Assembly (NCBI GenBank): GCA_965116115.1
Contig: OZ220486.1
Location: forward strand, 930,001-994,000
Direction of reading: 5' to 3'
DNA from: JAPOXR01 sp965116115
GTDB lineage: Bacteria > Pseudomonadota > Alphaproteobacteria > Rhodobacterales > Rhodobacteraceae
DNA: 64,000 bases
The translations under genes and the position numbers were made by a program. This document shows, one piece after another, positions 25,904 to 34,984 of the stretch. The notes under the pieces are model-generated. The model did no database searches and had not been told where the DNA came from. It was given only the letters and a program-made list of their open reading frames with translations. Within the stretch, counting starts at the first letter, position 1, and each line of letters opens with the position of its first letter.

Positions 25904-26872
25904 TCAGCGTTCTTTGATATACGGGATGCCTCCGGCGCGCGGTGGAACGGCCTTGCCGACGAAGCCTGCCAGAATGATAACTGTCAGGATATAAGGCAGC
26001 GCCTGCATCAGCTGCAGAGGAACCGTGACTCCCGCGGTCTCAATGTTCTGAAAGCGTATCGCGACCGCTTCAAGCAGTCCGAACAGCAGACATGCGAAGA
26101 CGGCGTGTCCGGGCCGCCACTTCGCGAATATCAGCGCCGCGAGGGCGATGTAGCCCTTGCCGGCCGTCATGTCGCGGATGAATCCCGCGGCCATTCCGGT
26201 GGAAAGATACGCGCCGCCGAGTCCGCAGAGCAGGCCGCAGATCAGGGTTGCCTGAAAGCGGAGGACTGAAACGGAGAGACCGCCAGTATCGACGGCTTCC
26301 GGGTTTTCTCCTACGGCCCGCAAACGCAGCCCGAACCGGGTGCGGAACAATATCCACCAAGCCAGAACCGCCGTCGGCGCCGAAACATAGACCAGCAGCG
26401 TGTGGCCGGAAATCAGTTCGCTGTAAAGCGGACCGAGGATCGGGACGCCGCCCAGCTGTTCCGCCAGGGGGAGATCAATCGGCAGGAATCGTCCGCCGCC
26501 GCTGAGCGACGGCGTGCGGCCACCGAGTCCGAACCAGCGCTGGCCGATCAATGCGGTCATGCCGGAGGCCAGAAAATTGATCGCTACGCCGGAGATCAGC
26601 TGATTGCCGCGGAAAGTGATCGAAGCGGCCCCGTGCACGAGGGCCAGAGCCAGCGATGCCGCCAGACCGGCCGCCATGCCGAGCATGACCGAGCCGGTGA
26701 CCGCGGCGACGGAAGCGGAAAAGAACGCGGAAGCCAGCATTTTGCCTTCCAGACCGATGTCGAAAATCCCGGCCCGTTCCGAAAACAGACCCGCGAGGCA
26801 GGCGAAAATCAGCGGCGCGGAAAGCCGCATCATCGAGTCCAGTATCTGGACGGCGACGGTGAAATCCGTCAC
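25904..26872 (-). CDS. ABC transporter permease, nucleoside type, second permease
   Basis: 322 aa, a BPD_transp_2 (RbsC-like) integral membrane protein. It has about 9-10 hydrophobic helices and the family signature GLEGKMLASAFFSASVAA near residue 40 (in homologues NIGLEGQMLIGAF), then GVAINFLASGMTALIG and GLRLRAVGENPEAVDTGG, the cytoplasmic coupling loop contacting the ATPase. It is the last gene of a four-gene set; its ATG overlaps the stop of the preceding permease by 4 nt. By homology to NupQ/YufQ it forms a heterodimeric channel with the other permease for nucleosides or related bases. Confidence 0.92.
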   Translation of the reverse strand: MTDFTVAVQILDSMMRLSAPLIFACLAGLFSERAGIFDIGLEGKMLASAFFSASVAAVTGSVMLGMAAGLAASLALALVHGAASITFRGNQLISGVAINFLASGMTALIGQRWFGLGGRTPSLSGGGRFLPIDLPLAEQLGGVPILGPLYSELISGHTLLVYVSAPTAVLAWWILFRTRFGLRLRAVGENPEAVDTGGLSVSVLRFQATLICGLLCGLGGAYLSTGMAAGFIRDMTAGKGYIALAALIFAKWRPGHAVFACLLFGLLEAVAIRFQNIETAGVTVPLQLMQALPYILTVIILAGFVGKAVPPRAGGIPYIKER

Positions 26873-27969
26873 GAGACTCTCCGGCGCGACATTCTCAGCA
26901 GACGCTCAACGGGAATCCGCACCATATTGTCGAGGGCGCCGGCGAAGAGAATGATCAATGCTTGGATGACCACGATCAGATCCCGGCTGACAGCGGGCAT
27001 CTCAAACGCCAGCTCCGCTCCGCCCTGGTACAGAATTCCGAACAAAAACGCAGCCAGAAGCACGCCGGCCGGATGCGAGCGTCCCATCAGAGCGACCGCG
27101 ATGCCGACGAACCCGGCTCCCTGAACGGAGTCAATGAGAAGCCGCTCCGCTTCTCCGGCGACGGCGTTGACTGCCGTCAGTCCTGCCAGCCCGCCCGAAA
27201 TCAGCATGGATGTCATGATGACCCGGAAAGGCGAGATTCCGGCGTAGACAGCCGCCGGCTCGCTGTGTCCGAAGGCCCGGATCGAATAGCCGGGACGGGT
27301 CCGCCAGATCAAAGCCCAGACGGCGGCGCAGGATGCCAGTCCCAGAAGGAAACTGACGTTGAGCGGCGGCGATTTCGGGAACGGCACGCCGATCCAGGCC
27401 AGCGCTTCGTGGGCTGTGGGCAGGTGCGCTCCGGGCGCGAAGGCGCGGGTTTCCGGCGCCATCTGCCCCGGCGCCTTCATCACATGAACCAGAAGGTAAA
27501 CCAGCAGCGCGTAAGCGATGAAATTGAACATGATCGTCGTGATGACGATATGGCTTCCGCGCCGCGCCTGAAGATAGGCCGGAACCGCAGCCCAGGCGGC
27601 TCCGAACACGGCAGATCCGATGACCGCCGCCGGAAACGCCAGCAGCCAGTGCGGCCAGTCGACAGCCAGACAGACCAGCGCGGCTCCGAGCCCGCCCAAG
27701 GTCGCCTGTCCTTCGCCGCCGATATTGAACAGCCCGGCATGGAACGCGACGGCGACGGCCAGGCCGGTGAAGATGAAATTGGTCGTGTAATAGAGCGTGT
27801 ATCCCCAGGAATAGGGCGAGCCGACAGATCCCTTGATGATGATCGCCAATGCGGCCAGCGGGCTTTCGCCGATCCACAGGACAGCCAGCCCGGACACTAG
27901 AAAGGCAAGCAGCAGGCTGAGAAGCGGAATGAGGACCGCATCGGCCCATTTCGGGAGACCGCTGTTCAC
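26869..27969 (-). CDS. ABC transporter permease, nucleoside type, first permease
   Basis: 366 aa, BPD_transp_2 family, with about 10 transmembrane helices. Family cues: NFIFTGLAVAVAFHAGLFNI and GGEGQATLGGLGAALVC (the NIGGEGQ signature), VITTIMFNFIAYALLVYL, and the coupling loop YSIRAFGHSEPAAVYAG. It corresponds to NupP/YufP-type permeases, longer than the second permease because of an N-terminal extension and a periplasmic loop near 180-200. Start and stop overlap the neighbours by 4 nt (ATGA), which indicates translational coupling within the transporter operon. Confidence 0.92.
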   Translation of the reverse strand: MNSGLPKWADAVLIPLLSLLLAFLVSGLAVLWIGESPLAALAIIIKGSVGSPYSWGYTLYYTTNFIFTGLAVAVAFHAGLFNIGGEGQATLGGLGAALVCLAVDWPHWLLAFPAAVIGSAVFGAAWAAVPAYLQARRGSHIVITTIMFNFIAYALLVYLLVHVMKAPGQMAPETRAFAPGAHLPTAHEALAWIGVPFPKSPPLNVSFLLGLASCAAVWALIWRTRPGYSIRAFGHSEPAAVYAGISPFRVIMTSMLISGGLAGLTAVNAVAGEAERLLIDSVQGAGFVGIAVALMGRSHPAGVLLAAFLFGILYQGGAELAFEMPAVSRDLIVVIQALIILFAGALDNMVRIPVERLLRMSRRRVS

Positions 27970-29528
27970 TCCGCGCCTCCGGCGATTCCCGCCATCAGCA
28001 GTCCGAGTTCGTTCTCGTCAGTCTCCGCCGCGGTCCGCTCGCCGATGATTTCGCCGTCGAACATGACCGCCACGCGGTCCGCCAGAGACAGAATTTCGTC
28101 CAGTTCCACGCTGACCAACAGGACGGCGGCTCCCGCATCCCGGAGGTCAATGATCCGCCGGTGTATGAACTCGATCGCTCCGATGTCGACCCCTCTGGTC
28201 GGCTGGCCGACGATCAGCAGGTCCGGGCGGCGGCTGAATTCGCGCGCCAGCACGATTTTCTGCTGGTTTCCGCCGGAGAAGCTTCTTGTCTTGGAATCCG
28301 GCAGAAGCGGCCTGACGTCAAATTTCCGCATCCGGACGGCAGCTTCCTGGCGGATCGCCGCATTGTCCATGAACAATGGGTTGCGGCTGAATTTCCTGTC
28401 GTCATGGTATCCGAAAACCATGTTCTCCCAAGCGGAAAACTCCATCACCAGCGCGAGCTGGCGGCGGTCTTCGGGAATATGCGCGATGCCTTGTCCGCGG
28501 CGCGCGCCGGCATCCGATCCCGGGCCGGAAACGCTGATTTCCTTGCCGTTGATGCGGATCGTTCCGCTGGCCGGAGAAATCCCGCCGATCGCTTCCAGCA
28601 GTTCGGTTTGGCCGTTTCCCGCGACCCCGGCGACTCCCAGGATTTCGCCTCTGCGGACCGAAAGAGAGACATCCTTAAGCCGTTCAACGTTTCGGTCGTC
28701 CGTAACGGTGAGATGTTCCGCTTCAAGCACGACATCGCCCGGTTCGGCAGGCGCTTTGTTCACGCGCAGCAGAACTTCGCGCCCGACCATCATCTGCGCC
28801 AGTTCCTCCGGGCTGGTGCCGGCCGTCTTGACGGTCGCCGTCATCCGGCCCCGGCGCATCACGCTGACGGTATCGGTCACCTCCATGATTTCCTTAAGCT
28901 TGTGCGTGATCAGAATGATGGTTTTGCCCTGATCGCGGAGACCGCGCAGAATTCTGAACAGGTGACCGGCTTCGGACGGCGTCAACACGCCGGTGGGCTC
29001 ATCCAGAATCAGGATGTTCGCCTGACGGAACAGCGCTTTGAGGATTTCCACACGCTGCTGGCCGCCGACAGACAGCTCCCCAATGACCGCGTCAGGATCG
29101 ACCGAGAGTCCGTATTTTCCGGCAAGCTGTGTCAGCAAAGACCGCGCGTTCGCCAGTGACGGCCGGAGCAAAGGACCTTTCTCCGCGCCGAGAACAACAT
29201 TCTCAAGTACCGTGAAATTGTCCACCAGCATGAAATGCTGGTGGACCATGCCGATTCCCGCACGGATGGCCGCTCGGCTGTCGGCAATGCGGGTTGACAC
29301 GCCGTTGACGAAGATTTCGCCGGAATCGGCGCGGTAAAATCCATAAAGAATCGACATGAGCGTCGATTTCCCGGCGCCGTTTTCCCCGACGATTCCGTGA
29401 ATGGTTCCCGAAGCGACAGAAAGCGATATGTCCCGGTTGGCCTTGACGGATCCGAAGGATTTGGAAATTCCTCGGAGCTTGATCGCCGGCGGGTCGGAAG
29501 ACCGCCGCGCCGGTTCTCGGTCCGCCAC
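27966..29528 (-). CDS. ABC transporter ATP-binding protein, two-domain (NupO/RbsA type)
   Basis: 520 aa with two ABC cassettes in tandem. First: Walker A GENGAGKSTLMS, signature LSVGGQQRVEILKAL, Walker B ILILDEPTGVL. Second: the degenerate Walker A GVAGNGQTELLEA, typical of the sugar/nucleoside ATPases, signature FSGGNQQKIVLARE, Walker B LLIVGQPTRGVD with Gly-Gln where Asp-Glu is usual. In RbsA/NupO-like proteins only one of the composite sites is fully catalytic, so these changes are expected. It powers import through the two permeases. The start lies 12 nt downstream of the binding-protein stop. Confidence 0.93.
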   Translation of the reverse strand: MADREPARRSSDPPAIKLRGISKSFGSVKANRDISLSVASGTIHGIVGENGAGKSTLMSILYGFYRADSGEIFVNGVSTRIADSRAAIRAGIGMVHQHFMLVDNFTVLENVVLGAEKGPLLRPSLANARSLLTQLAGKYGLSVDPDAVIGELSVGGQQRVEILKALFRQANILILDEPTGVLTPSEAGHLFRILRGLRDQGKTIILITHKLKEIMEVTDTVSVMRRGRMTATVKTAGTSPEELAQMMVGREVLLRVNKAPAEPGDVVLEAEHLTVTDDRNVERLKDVSLSVRRGEILGVAGVAGNGQTELLEAIGGISPASGTIRINGKEISVSGPGSDAGARRGQGIAHIPEDRRQLALVMEFSAWENMVFGYHDDRKFSRNPLFMDNAAIRQEAAVRMRKFDVRPLLPDSKTRSFSGGNQQKIVLAREFSRRPDLLIVGQPTRGVDIGAIEFIHRRIIDLRDAGAAVLLVSVELDEILSLADRVAVMFDGEIIGERTAAETDENELGLLMAGIAGGAE

Positions 29529-29539
29529 CGGGCTGGGCC

Positions 29540-30517
29540 TCAGTTCACCGGGCAGCCGTCGTCAGCGGTGTAATCATGGACCATGATGTCGCCGGCGATG
29601 ATCCGGCGGCGCATATCAGACACCGCGGCTTTCGTATCGTCGGAAATCAGGCTTTCATTGTGCTCGTCAAGCGCGTATCCGACGCCGTCTTCCGCCAATC
29701 CGAAAGACACCATCCCCGGTTCGATGTCCGGACCCGCCGCAAATGAATTCTGAACGGCGAGATCAACCCGCTTGATCATTGAGGTCAGCACCGAGCCGGG
29801 GTACAAGTGATTCTGATTCTTATCGACGCCGATTCCCAGGATTCCGGCATCGGCCGCGGCCTGAAGAACGCCGATTCCGGTTCCGCCGGCAGCGTGGTAG
29901 ACGATATCCGCCCCGGCGGCGATCTGAGCCTTGGCCAGCTCTCCGCCCTTGACCGGGTCGTTCCAGGCGGACGGCTCGTTGCCGGTCATATATTGAATGA
30001 TCTTGATGTCAGCGCCGGCGGCCTTTACGCCCTGCGCGTATCCGCACGCGAATTTCCGGATCAGCGGAGTGTCCATCCCGCCCACGAACCCCACGACGTT
30101 TGATTCGGTTGTCAGGCCGGCGATGTACCCGACCAGAAATGATCCTTCATGTTCCTTGAACTCGATTGAACGGACGTTCGGCGCATCAACGTCCGAATCG
30201 ATGATAACGAACTTGGTGTCCGGGAATTCAGGAGCCACTGCGGCCAGAGCGGATCCGAAGGAGAACCCGGTCATCACCACAGGGTTGCTGCCGCCTTCGG
30301 CAAGTCGGCGGATCGCCTGTTCGCGCTGGGCCTGTGACTGCAGCTCGATTTCGCGGTAGTCGGAACCGGATCCGGCTTTCCACGCTTCGGCGCCGTTAAA
30401 TGCGCTTTCGTTGTATGATTTGTCGAATTTCCCGCCCATATCGTAGATAAGCGCTGGCTCGGCGGTTGCAGCCGCGGTGACGGTGCAGGCAGCGGCCAGC
30501 GGTTTCAAGATTTTCAT
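29540..30517 (-). CDS. BMP-family substrate-binding protein (nucleoside ABC importer)
   Basis: 325 aa. Residues 1-19 look like a signal peptide (MKILKPLAAACTVTAAATA), cleaved before EPALIYDMGG, so the protein is periplasmic. Family cues: GGKFDKSYNESAFNGAE, GFSFGSALAAVAPEFPDTKF, VGFVGGMDTPLIRKFACGY, VYHAAGGTGIGVLQAA and GVDKNQNHLYPGSVLTSM, the purine-nucleoside-binding fold of the Bmp/PnrA/Med group. The start chosen has GGAAGAG about 6 nt upstream; the frame continues open upstream without another ribosome site. First gene of the transporter operon. Substrate (nucleoside) is inferred from family and from the permease type. Confidence 0.93.
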   Translation of the reverse strand: MKILKPLAAACTVTAAATAEPALIYDMGGKFDKSYNESAFNGAEAWKAGSGSDYREIELQSQAQREQAIRRLAEGGSNPVVMTGFSFGSALAAVAPEFPDTKFVIIDSDVDAPNVRSIEFKEHEGSFLVGYIAGLTTESNVVGFVGGMDTPLIRKFACGYAQGVKAAGADIKIIQYMTGNEPSAWNDPVKGGELAKAQIAAGADIVYHAAGGTGIGVLQAAADAGILGIGVDKNQNHLYPGSVLTSMIKRVDLAVQNSFAAGPDIEPGMVSFGLAEDGVGYALDEHNESLISDDTKAAVSDMRRRIIAGDIMVHDYTADDGCPVN

Positions 30518-30798
30518 TGTTCTCTTCCACATTCCGGCGATTTCTGTTCTTCCAGGCTGAACTCCGGCCCGGAACGCCGCAAAGCCAGCCGACATATTCG
30601 CTGTGATCCCCGGGAATTCAATACGAAATTCCGCCGTCAGGCCTGTGCCCGCATCTGCTGTCATCGCATCAGCGGCTACCGTCAGCACAGCAATCAGGAT
30701 GACGGTCCGAGCGGCGGAAGGCGGCCCTGCTGCCGGTGGAAACCGCTCCGCCATTCAATCAGCGTCGCCGAGATTCCGCGGCCTGCGGCCGCTGATTT

Positions 30799-31416
30799 TC
30801 ACGCAGCGGCGCCGATCCTCAGGCTGTGGCGATGCGGAACAGGCGGTTCCGCGTTCGAGATGTCTGCGCTTGACGCGATTCTGGCAGCGGCTTCTGCCGG
30901 CGGCCACCGGGGTTGCTGCCGCTCGCGGCCCCACGACAAGACAGCTTCGCGGGCGAATTCCCCGGCGATCACGGTTGTTCCGCAGGCGGGCCGGGGCAGG
31001 TCGGCCAGATTGTTGAATTCAGGCTCGCCGCCGGGAATCATTTTCGCATGGGCGCGGCCGCGGGGAGCCTCAACCATGACAAGACAGGGCTGATCAACGC
31101 CGAGGCAGGCGGCTGCGAACGCGGACACCCCGACGGCGGGTATGCCGAGCGAAAGCGACAGTCCGCGCGCTGCGGAGACGGCCAGCCGGATGCCGGTGTG
31201 GTTCCCCGGCCCGGTCACGACAGCCAAGGCTTTAAGGTCACGCCAGTCGCAGCCCGCCTCCGACATGATTTCAAACATCATCGGAAACAGCCGCTCGACC
31301 CGGCCTTTGTCCCGGGGTTCATTTCTCTGCGCAACCGCCTGGCCGCCGCAGACCAGAGCAGCGGCGCATGCGCTGCCCGATGTGTCGATTCCGAGAACAG
31401 GCTTTTCAGCTGACAA
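30799..31416 (-). CDS. tsaB: tRNA t6A biosynthesis protein TsaB
   Basis: 205 aa from a TTG start. TsaB is the scaffold partner of TsaD in threonylcarbamoyl-adenosine formation at tRNA position 37. N terminus VLGIDTSGSACAAALV, then VVTGPGNHTGIRLAVSAARG (TsaB form of the family glycine loop) and GVSAFAAACLG. The start is set at TTG 31416 because GAGGT lies 8 nt upstream and the coding sequence overlaps the last 11 bases of the NifU-like gene, so translation is probably coupled. Upstream in-frame ATGs lie deep inside that gene. The C-terminal part is slightly short relative to the family. Confidence 0.88.
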   Translation of the reverse strand: MSAEKPVLGIDTSGSACAAALVCGGQAVAQRNEPRDKGRVERLFPMMFEIMSEAGCDWRDLKALAVVTGPGNHTGIRLAVSAARGLSLSLGIPAVGVSAFAAACLGVDQPCLVMVEAPRGRAHAKMIPGGEPEFNNLADLPRPACGTTVIAGEFAREAVLSWGRERQQPRWPPAEAAARIASSADISNAEPPVPHRHSLRIGAAA

Positions 31417-31966
31417 CCGGGCGGACCTCGATGACATCCGGAATGTAATGGCGGAGCAGGTTCTCGATTCCCATCTTAAGGGTGATTGTCGAAGACGGGC
31501 AGCCGGCGCACGCTCCCTGCATATGAAGATAGACGACGCCTTTTTCAAAACCGTGAAAAATGATGTCCCCGCCGTCTTGAGCGACCGCGGGGCGCACCCG
31601 CGTTTCCAGCAGCTGCTTGATCTGACGGATGACGGGGGCGTCGGGGTGGTCTTCGTCGGCTTCGGGCGAATCCTGAGCCGACGGGACGATCAGAGGATGT
31701 CCGGACTGGAACTGCTCCATGATCGCGCCGAGAATCGCCGGCTTGATATGGGCCCAGTCCGCCGAATCGGATTTCGTCACGGAAATAAAATCATGGCCGT
31801 AGAATATCCGTCTGACTCCGGAAATCTGGAACAGACGGGATGCCAGAACGGATTTCTCAGCCGCTTCAGGGCCGGGAAAATCCGCCGTCCCCGTCGGCAG
31901 CACGGTCTCGCCGGGGAGAAATTTCAGCGTCGCCGGGTTCGGGGTGGCCTCTGTCTGAATAAACAT
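31406..31966 (-). CDS. NifU-like iron-sulfur scaffold (Nfu type)
   Basis: 186 aa. The N-terminal Nfu_N domain starts MFIQTEATPNPATLKFLPGE (residues 1-90, with FYGHDFISVTKSDSADW). The C-terminal NifU domain has VRPAVAQDGGDIIFHGFE and the cluster-binding CxxC in GACAGCPSSTITLKMGIE. Nfu proteins carry Fe-S clusters to target apoproteins in the cytoplasm. The start has GGAGGAA 7 nt upstream. The order uspA - nfu - tsaB is a common alphaproteobacterial arrangement, and all three are on the same strand here. Confidence 0.94.
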   Translation of the reverse strand: MFIQTEATPNPATLKFLPGETVLPTGTADFPGPEAAEKSVLASRLFQISGVRRIFYGHDFISVTKSDSADWAHIKPAILGAIMEQFQSGHPLIVPSAQDSPEADEDHPDAPVIRQIKQLLETRVRPAVAQDGGDIIFHGFEKGVVYLHMQGACAGCPSSTITLKMGIENLLRHYIPDVIEVRPVVS

Positions 31967-32205
31967 CTGCGTTCCTCCGCGTTCAGACTCCGATAGTGGC
32001 TGCAAGCCGCCGCCGAGTCAATCCGAAATGATGTTCCGGACATGGTGTCTGCTTTCGCGCAGGCCGCGGACTTTGTCTCGGCCGCGGCGGACAGACGCAT
32101 GCGGTGGAGCCGTTTCATCCCGGATCCGCGGCGTTCGGCCTCTGGTTCATTCAGACGACGGTTCGAATCCGCCGCCGGCAGCTGCCTGCGGAAACTTGCG
32201 CTGCG

Positions 32206-32661
32206 TCAGGCCACGGCCTCCAGCCGTTTCCTGCTGAGATGTCCGGGGACGATCGTGATCGGAATGGGAAGCGTGCCGGACGAACGGCTCAGACTTGATA
32301 CCAAGGGGCCCGGACCGTCCCGCGAATCTCCTGCCGCCAGAACCAGTATGCCGATCTCGGGGTCATCGGAAATCTGTCCGAGAATTTCCTGCACCGCCGG
32401 CCCTTCACGGATCACCAGTTCCGGATGGACCTTGTAGCCTTTGCGCATGCCCTCTGCGAACATATTGAAATGCACGCGGATCCGTTCGCGCGCCTCCTCG
32501 CGCATGATGTCTCCGACGCCGCTCCAGTATTTGAACTCTTCCGGCGGAATGATTGACAGTATCGTCACGCCGCCGTTGGTCTTCGATGCGCGCAGAGCGG
32601 CGAAGCGCATGGCGTTCGCGCATTCATTACTGTTATCGAGAATCACCAGAAACTTCCGCAT
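32206..32661 (-). CDS. Universal stress protein, UspA family
   Basis: 151 aa, a single Usp domain. It begins KFLVILDNSNECANAMRFAA (beta-1 and the Asp that contacts nucleotide) and ends with the ATP-binding loop region ILVLAAGDSRDGPGPLVSSL and PIPITIVPG. The C-terminal loop has the spacing of the ATP-binding Usp type (G-x2-G-x9-G-S/T), although the glycines are imperfect. Role: a stress-response protein of unclear biochemical activity. It precedes the nfu gene by about 240 bp. Confidence 0.88.
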   Translation of the reverse strand: MRKFLVILDNSNECANAMRFAALRASKTNGGVTILSIIPPEEFKYWSGVGDIMREEARERIRVHFNMFAEGMRKGYKVHPELVIREGPAVQEILGQISDDPEIGILVLAAGDSRDGPGPLVSSLSRSSGTLPIPITIVPGHLSRKRLEAVA

Positions 32662-32728
32662 CGCTGTCCTCCTTTGCGCGGCAAGTCACGCTTCAGACGC
32701 CCGGCCTGCGCGGGCGGAAAAATCCGCG

Positions 32729-34225
32729 TCAACTCCTGACCGGGGCTAAGGCCCGTTCCGGACATTCTGATTCTGACGCTTTCCGACGCTCTTCGGCGAA
32801 GCCGACGACTTTCCCGGGGTTCATGATGTTAAGCGGGTCGAATGCCTGTTTGATGCGCGACATCCACTCCGTCGCGCAGCCGAGCTCCTGCGGCAGATAA
32901 GACATCTTGCCCTGTCCGATTCCATGTTCGCCGGTGCAGGTTCCTCCCATTCCGATGGCGCGCTCCGCCAGCCATCCGACGAACAAGGAAACGTTCCGCC
33001 GCTCAGCTTCGTTATCGGAATCGACGAGCAGCGTCATATGGAAATTGCCGTCGCCGGCATGCCCCACGATCGGCGCCGTAATGCCGAGAGACCGCGCTTT
33101 GTCCTGCGCTGCCGCGACGCAGTCGGCGAGGCGCGATATAGGAACGCATGCGTCTGTGGCGATGCAGGTCGACCCCGGCCGCAGCATCAAGGTCGCCCAA
33201 TATACATCGTGGCGGGCCTGCCAGAGCCGGTTGCGCTCCTCCGGATTCGCGGACCATTCAAACTGTGATCCGCCGTGATCAGCGAACAGTTCGCCGCAGC
33301 TCGCGGCCTGTTCGGCGACACCCGCTTCGCTGCCGTGAAACTCAAGCAAAAGCAGCGGCGCTTCAGGCAGCGAAAATCCTGAATACGCATTCACTGCCCT
33401 GACGGTCAGTTCATCCATAAGCTCGATCCGGGCTACGGGAATGCCGAATTGAATCGTGTCGATAACCGCCAGACACGCATCATGGATCGACGGAAAATGG
33501 CAGCTCGCGGAAGACATGGCTTCGGGAATTCCATGCAGCCGGAGAGTGAGTTCCGTGATCAGTCCCAGCGTCCCCTCAGAGCCGATCAGCAGGCGGGTGA
33601 GATCGTAGCCCGCGGCGCTCTTTCGGGCCCGCTGTCCGGTTGAAATCACGCTTCCGTCCGCCATGACCGCTTTCAACGCCAGAACGTTGTCCCGCATCGT
33701 TCCGTAGCGCACCGCGTTTGTTCCGGACGCCCGGGTCGCGGCCATACCGCCGAGACTGGCATCGGCTCCGGGATCAATGGCGAAAAACAGCCCGGTGGCG
33801 CGAAGCTCCTCGTTCAGGGCCTTGCGCGTGACGCCGGGTTCGATCACGCAGTCGAGATCCTGCGCATTGACCCTGAGAACCCGGTTCATTCCGCTGAAAT
33901 CAACCGACACGCCGCCGTGCGGCGCGTTGACATGTCCCTCAAGGGACGTTCCGGTTCCGAAACCGATCACCGGCACCCGGCAGCGGGCGCAGACTTTGAC
34001 GATTTCAGAGACTTCGCCGACGCTTCTCGGAAACGCCACGGCGTCGGGAAACTGCGGCGGAATGAGGGTGGTGCTGTGGGAATGCTGTTCCCTGATCGAC
34101 CGGCCTGTCTGAAGACGGTCGCCGAGAATCTGCCGGATCACTCCGAGGGCTGTTTCCTTGTCCGTATGTCGGTTGTCCAATTTCCTTACCCCCGGGTTCT
34201 GCGCCCGTGAACCTACCATGTTCAT
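32729..34225 (-). CDS. FAD-linked oxidase (D-lactate/glycolate dehydrogenase type)
   Basis: About 498 aa. The N-terminal FAD_binding_4 domain: PDAVAFPRSVGEVSEIVKVC, VIGFGTGTSLEGHVNAP (FAD pyrophosphate loop), GADASLGGMAATRASGTNAV and LLIGSEGTLGLITELTLR. The C-terminal FAD-oxidase domain: LLEFHGSEAG, PIVGHAGDGNFHMTLLVDS and CTGEHGIGQGKMSYL (conserved His). This is the GlcD/Dld2 group, oxidising a D-2-hydroxyacid; the precise acid is not evident. The ATG at 34225 has AAGG 4 nt upstream, and the second ATG at 34219 may be better placed. Confidence 0.9.
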   Translation of the reverse strand: MNMVGSRAQNPGVRKLDNRHTDKETALGVIRQILGDRLQTGRSIREQHSHSTTLIPPQFPDAVAFPRSVGEVSEIVKVCARCRVPVIGFGTGTSLEGHVNAPHGGVSVDFSGMNRVLRVNAQDLDCVIEPGVTRKALNEELRATGLFFAIDPGADASLGGMAATRASGTNAVRYGTMRDNVLALKAVMADGSVISTGQRARKSAAGYDLTRLLIGSEGTLGLITELTLRLHGIPEAMSSASCHFPSIHDACLAVIDTIQFGIPVARIELMDELTVRAVNAYSGFSLPEAPLLLLEFHGSEAGVAEQAASCGELFADHGGSQFEWSANPEERNRLWQARHDVYWATLMLRPGSTCIATDACVPISRLADCVAAAQDKARSLGITAPIVGHAGDGNFHMTLLVDSDNEAERRNVSLFVGWLAERAIGMGGTCTGEHGIGQGKMSYLPQELGCATEWMSRIKQAFDPLNIMNPGKVVGFAEERRKASESECPERALAPVRS

Positions 34226-34520
34226 GCGCCTTAAACCAAGAACGATCAGATTGAAGCTGTATCCGCAGCGGCTGCGCTGCGCGGGGCAGCGGAGATGATA
34301 TCCCGCGAAGCGGGCGGCCGGAACAGCGGAGACCGTGACAGCTGCCCGGCGGGCATCATCTGTTGCTTGATTCCACAATTGATATGCGCATACAATCAAT
34401 ATTCGACTGACACAGGACGGAACGGAGCTCAGCAGGACGTTCCGGCCGCGCGGGAACCGGCCGGCATCGCCGCTGAAAATCACCATATGGCTTATTGCAG
34501 GATACCGAGGGCGGCGCCGC

Positions 34521-34979
34521 ATGATTGAATACGGCGGCACGGCATTGATCGAAGCGGACCGGAGCCGCGTCTGGGCCGCGATCAATGATCCGGAAATCCT
34601 GCAGACATGCATCCCCGGCTGCAAGGAATTCAGCGGCTCGCCGGAAGACGGATTTTCAGCCGTGGTGACACTTAAGATCGGACCTGTGAAGGCAACCTTC
34701 CGCGGAACCGTCGAACTTTCGGATTTGGTGAGTCAGTCAAGCTGCGTCATCGTCGGCGAAGGCAAGGGCGGCGCGGCCGGATTCGCGAAAGGTTCGGCAA
34801 AAGTCAGCCTTCGGGATGCCGGGGAAGGGACTGAACTGACCTATGACGTCGATGCGAGAGTCGGTGGAAAGATCGCCCAGATCGGCTCGCGTCTGGTTAA
34901 AGGCACGGCCAAAAAAGTGGCCGACGAGTTTTTCCGCAGGCTGCAGGCCAGACTCGACGGATCAGTTCATGCGGACTGA
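34521..34979 (+). CDS. CoxG-like SRPBCC protein
   Basis: 152 aa, CO dehydrogenase subunit G (CoxG) family of the START/SRPBCC fold. N terminus IEYGGTALIEADRSRVWAAI, then DPEILQTCIPGCKEF (the conserved CIPGC), VTLKIGPVKATFRGTVELSD, and SGQ-like GGAAGFAKGSAKVSLRD. CoxG homologues occur with molybdenum hydroxylases and sometimes recruit them to the membrane through a C-terminal helix; this short version lacks such a helix, and no cox/xdh genes lie nearby. Function is therefore open. It is convergent with the aminotransferase (5-bp gap). Confidence 0.85.
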   Translation: MIEYGGTALIEADRSRVWAAINDPEILQTCIPGCKEFSGSPEDGFSAVVTLKIGPVKATFRGTVELSDLVSQSSCVIVGEGKGGAAGFAKGSAKVSLRDAGEGTELTYDVDARVGGKIAQIGSRLVKGTAKKVADEFFRRLQARLDGSVHAD

Positions 34980-34984
34980 CGCGC

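Noticed and set aside
30518..30754. Possible N-terminal extension of the BMP-family binding protein (79 codons)
   Set aside because: It would bury the signal peptide, and the ribosome site GGAAGAG directly precedes the ATG at 30517.
32148..32185. tRNA-like T-loop (GGTTCGAATCC) between uspA and the NifU-like gene
   Set aside because: No consistent acceptor, D or anticodon stems can be folded around it; the one good 7-bp pairing would leave no T-stem.
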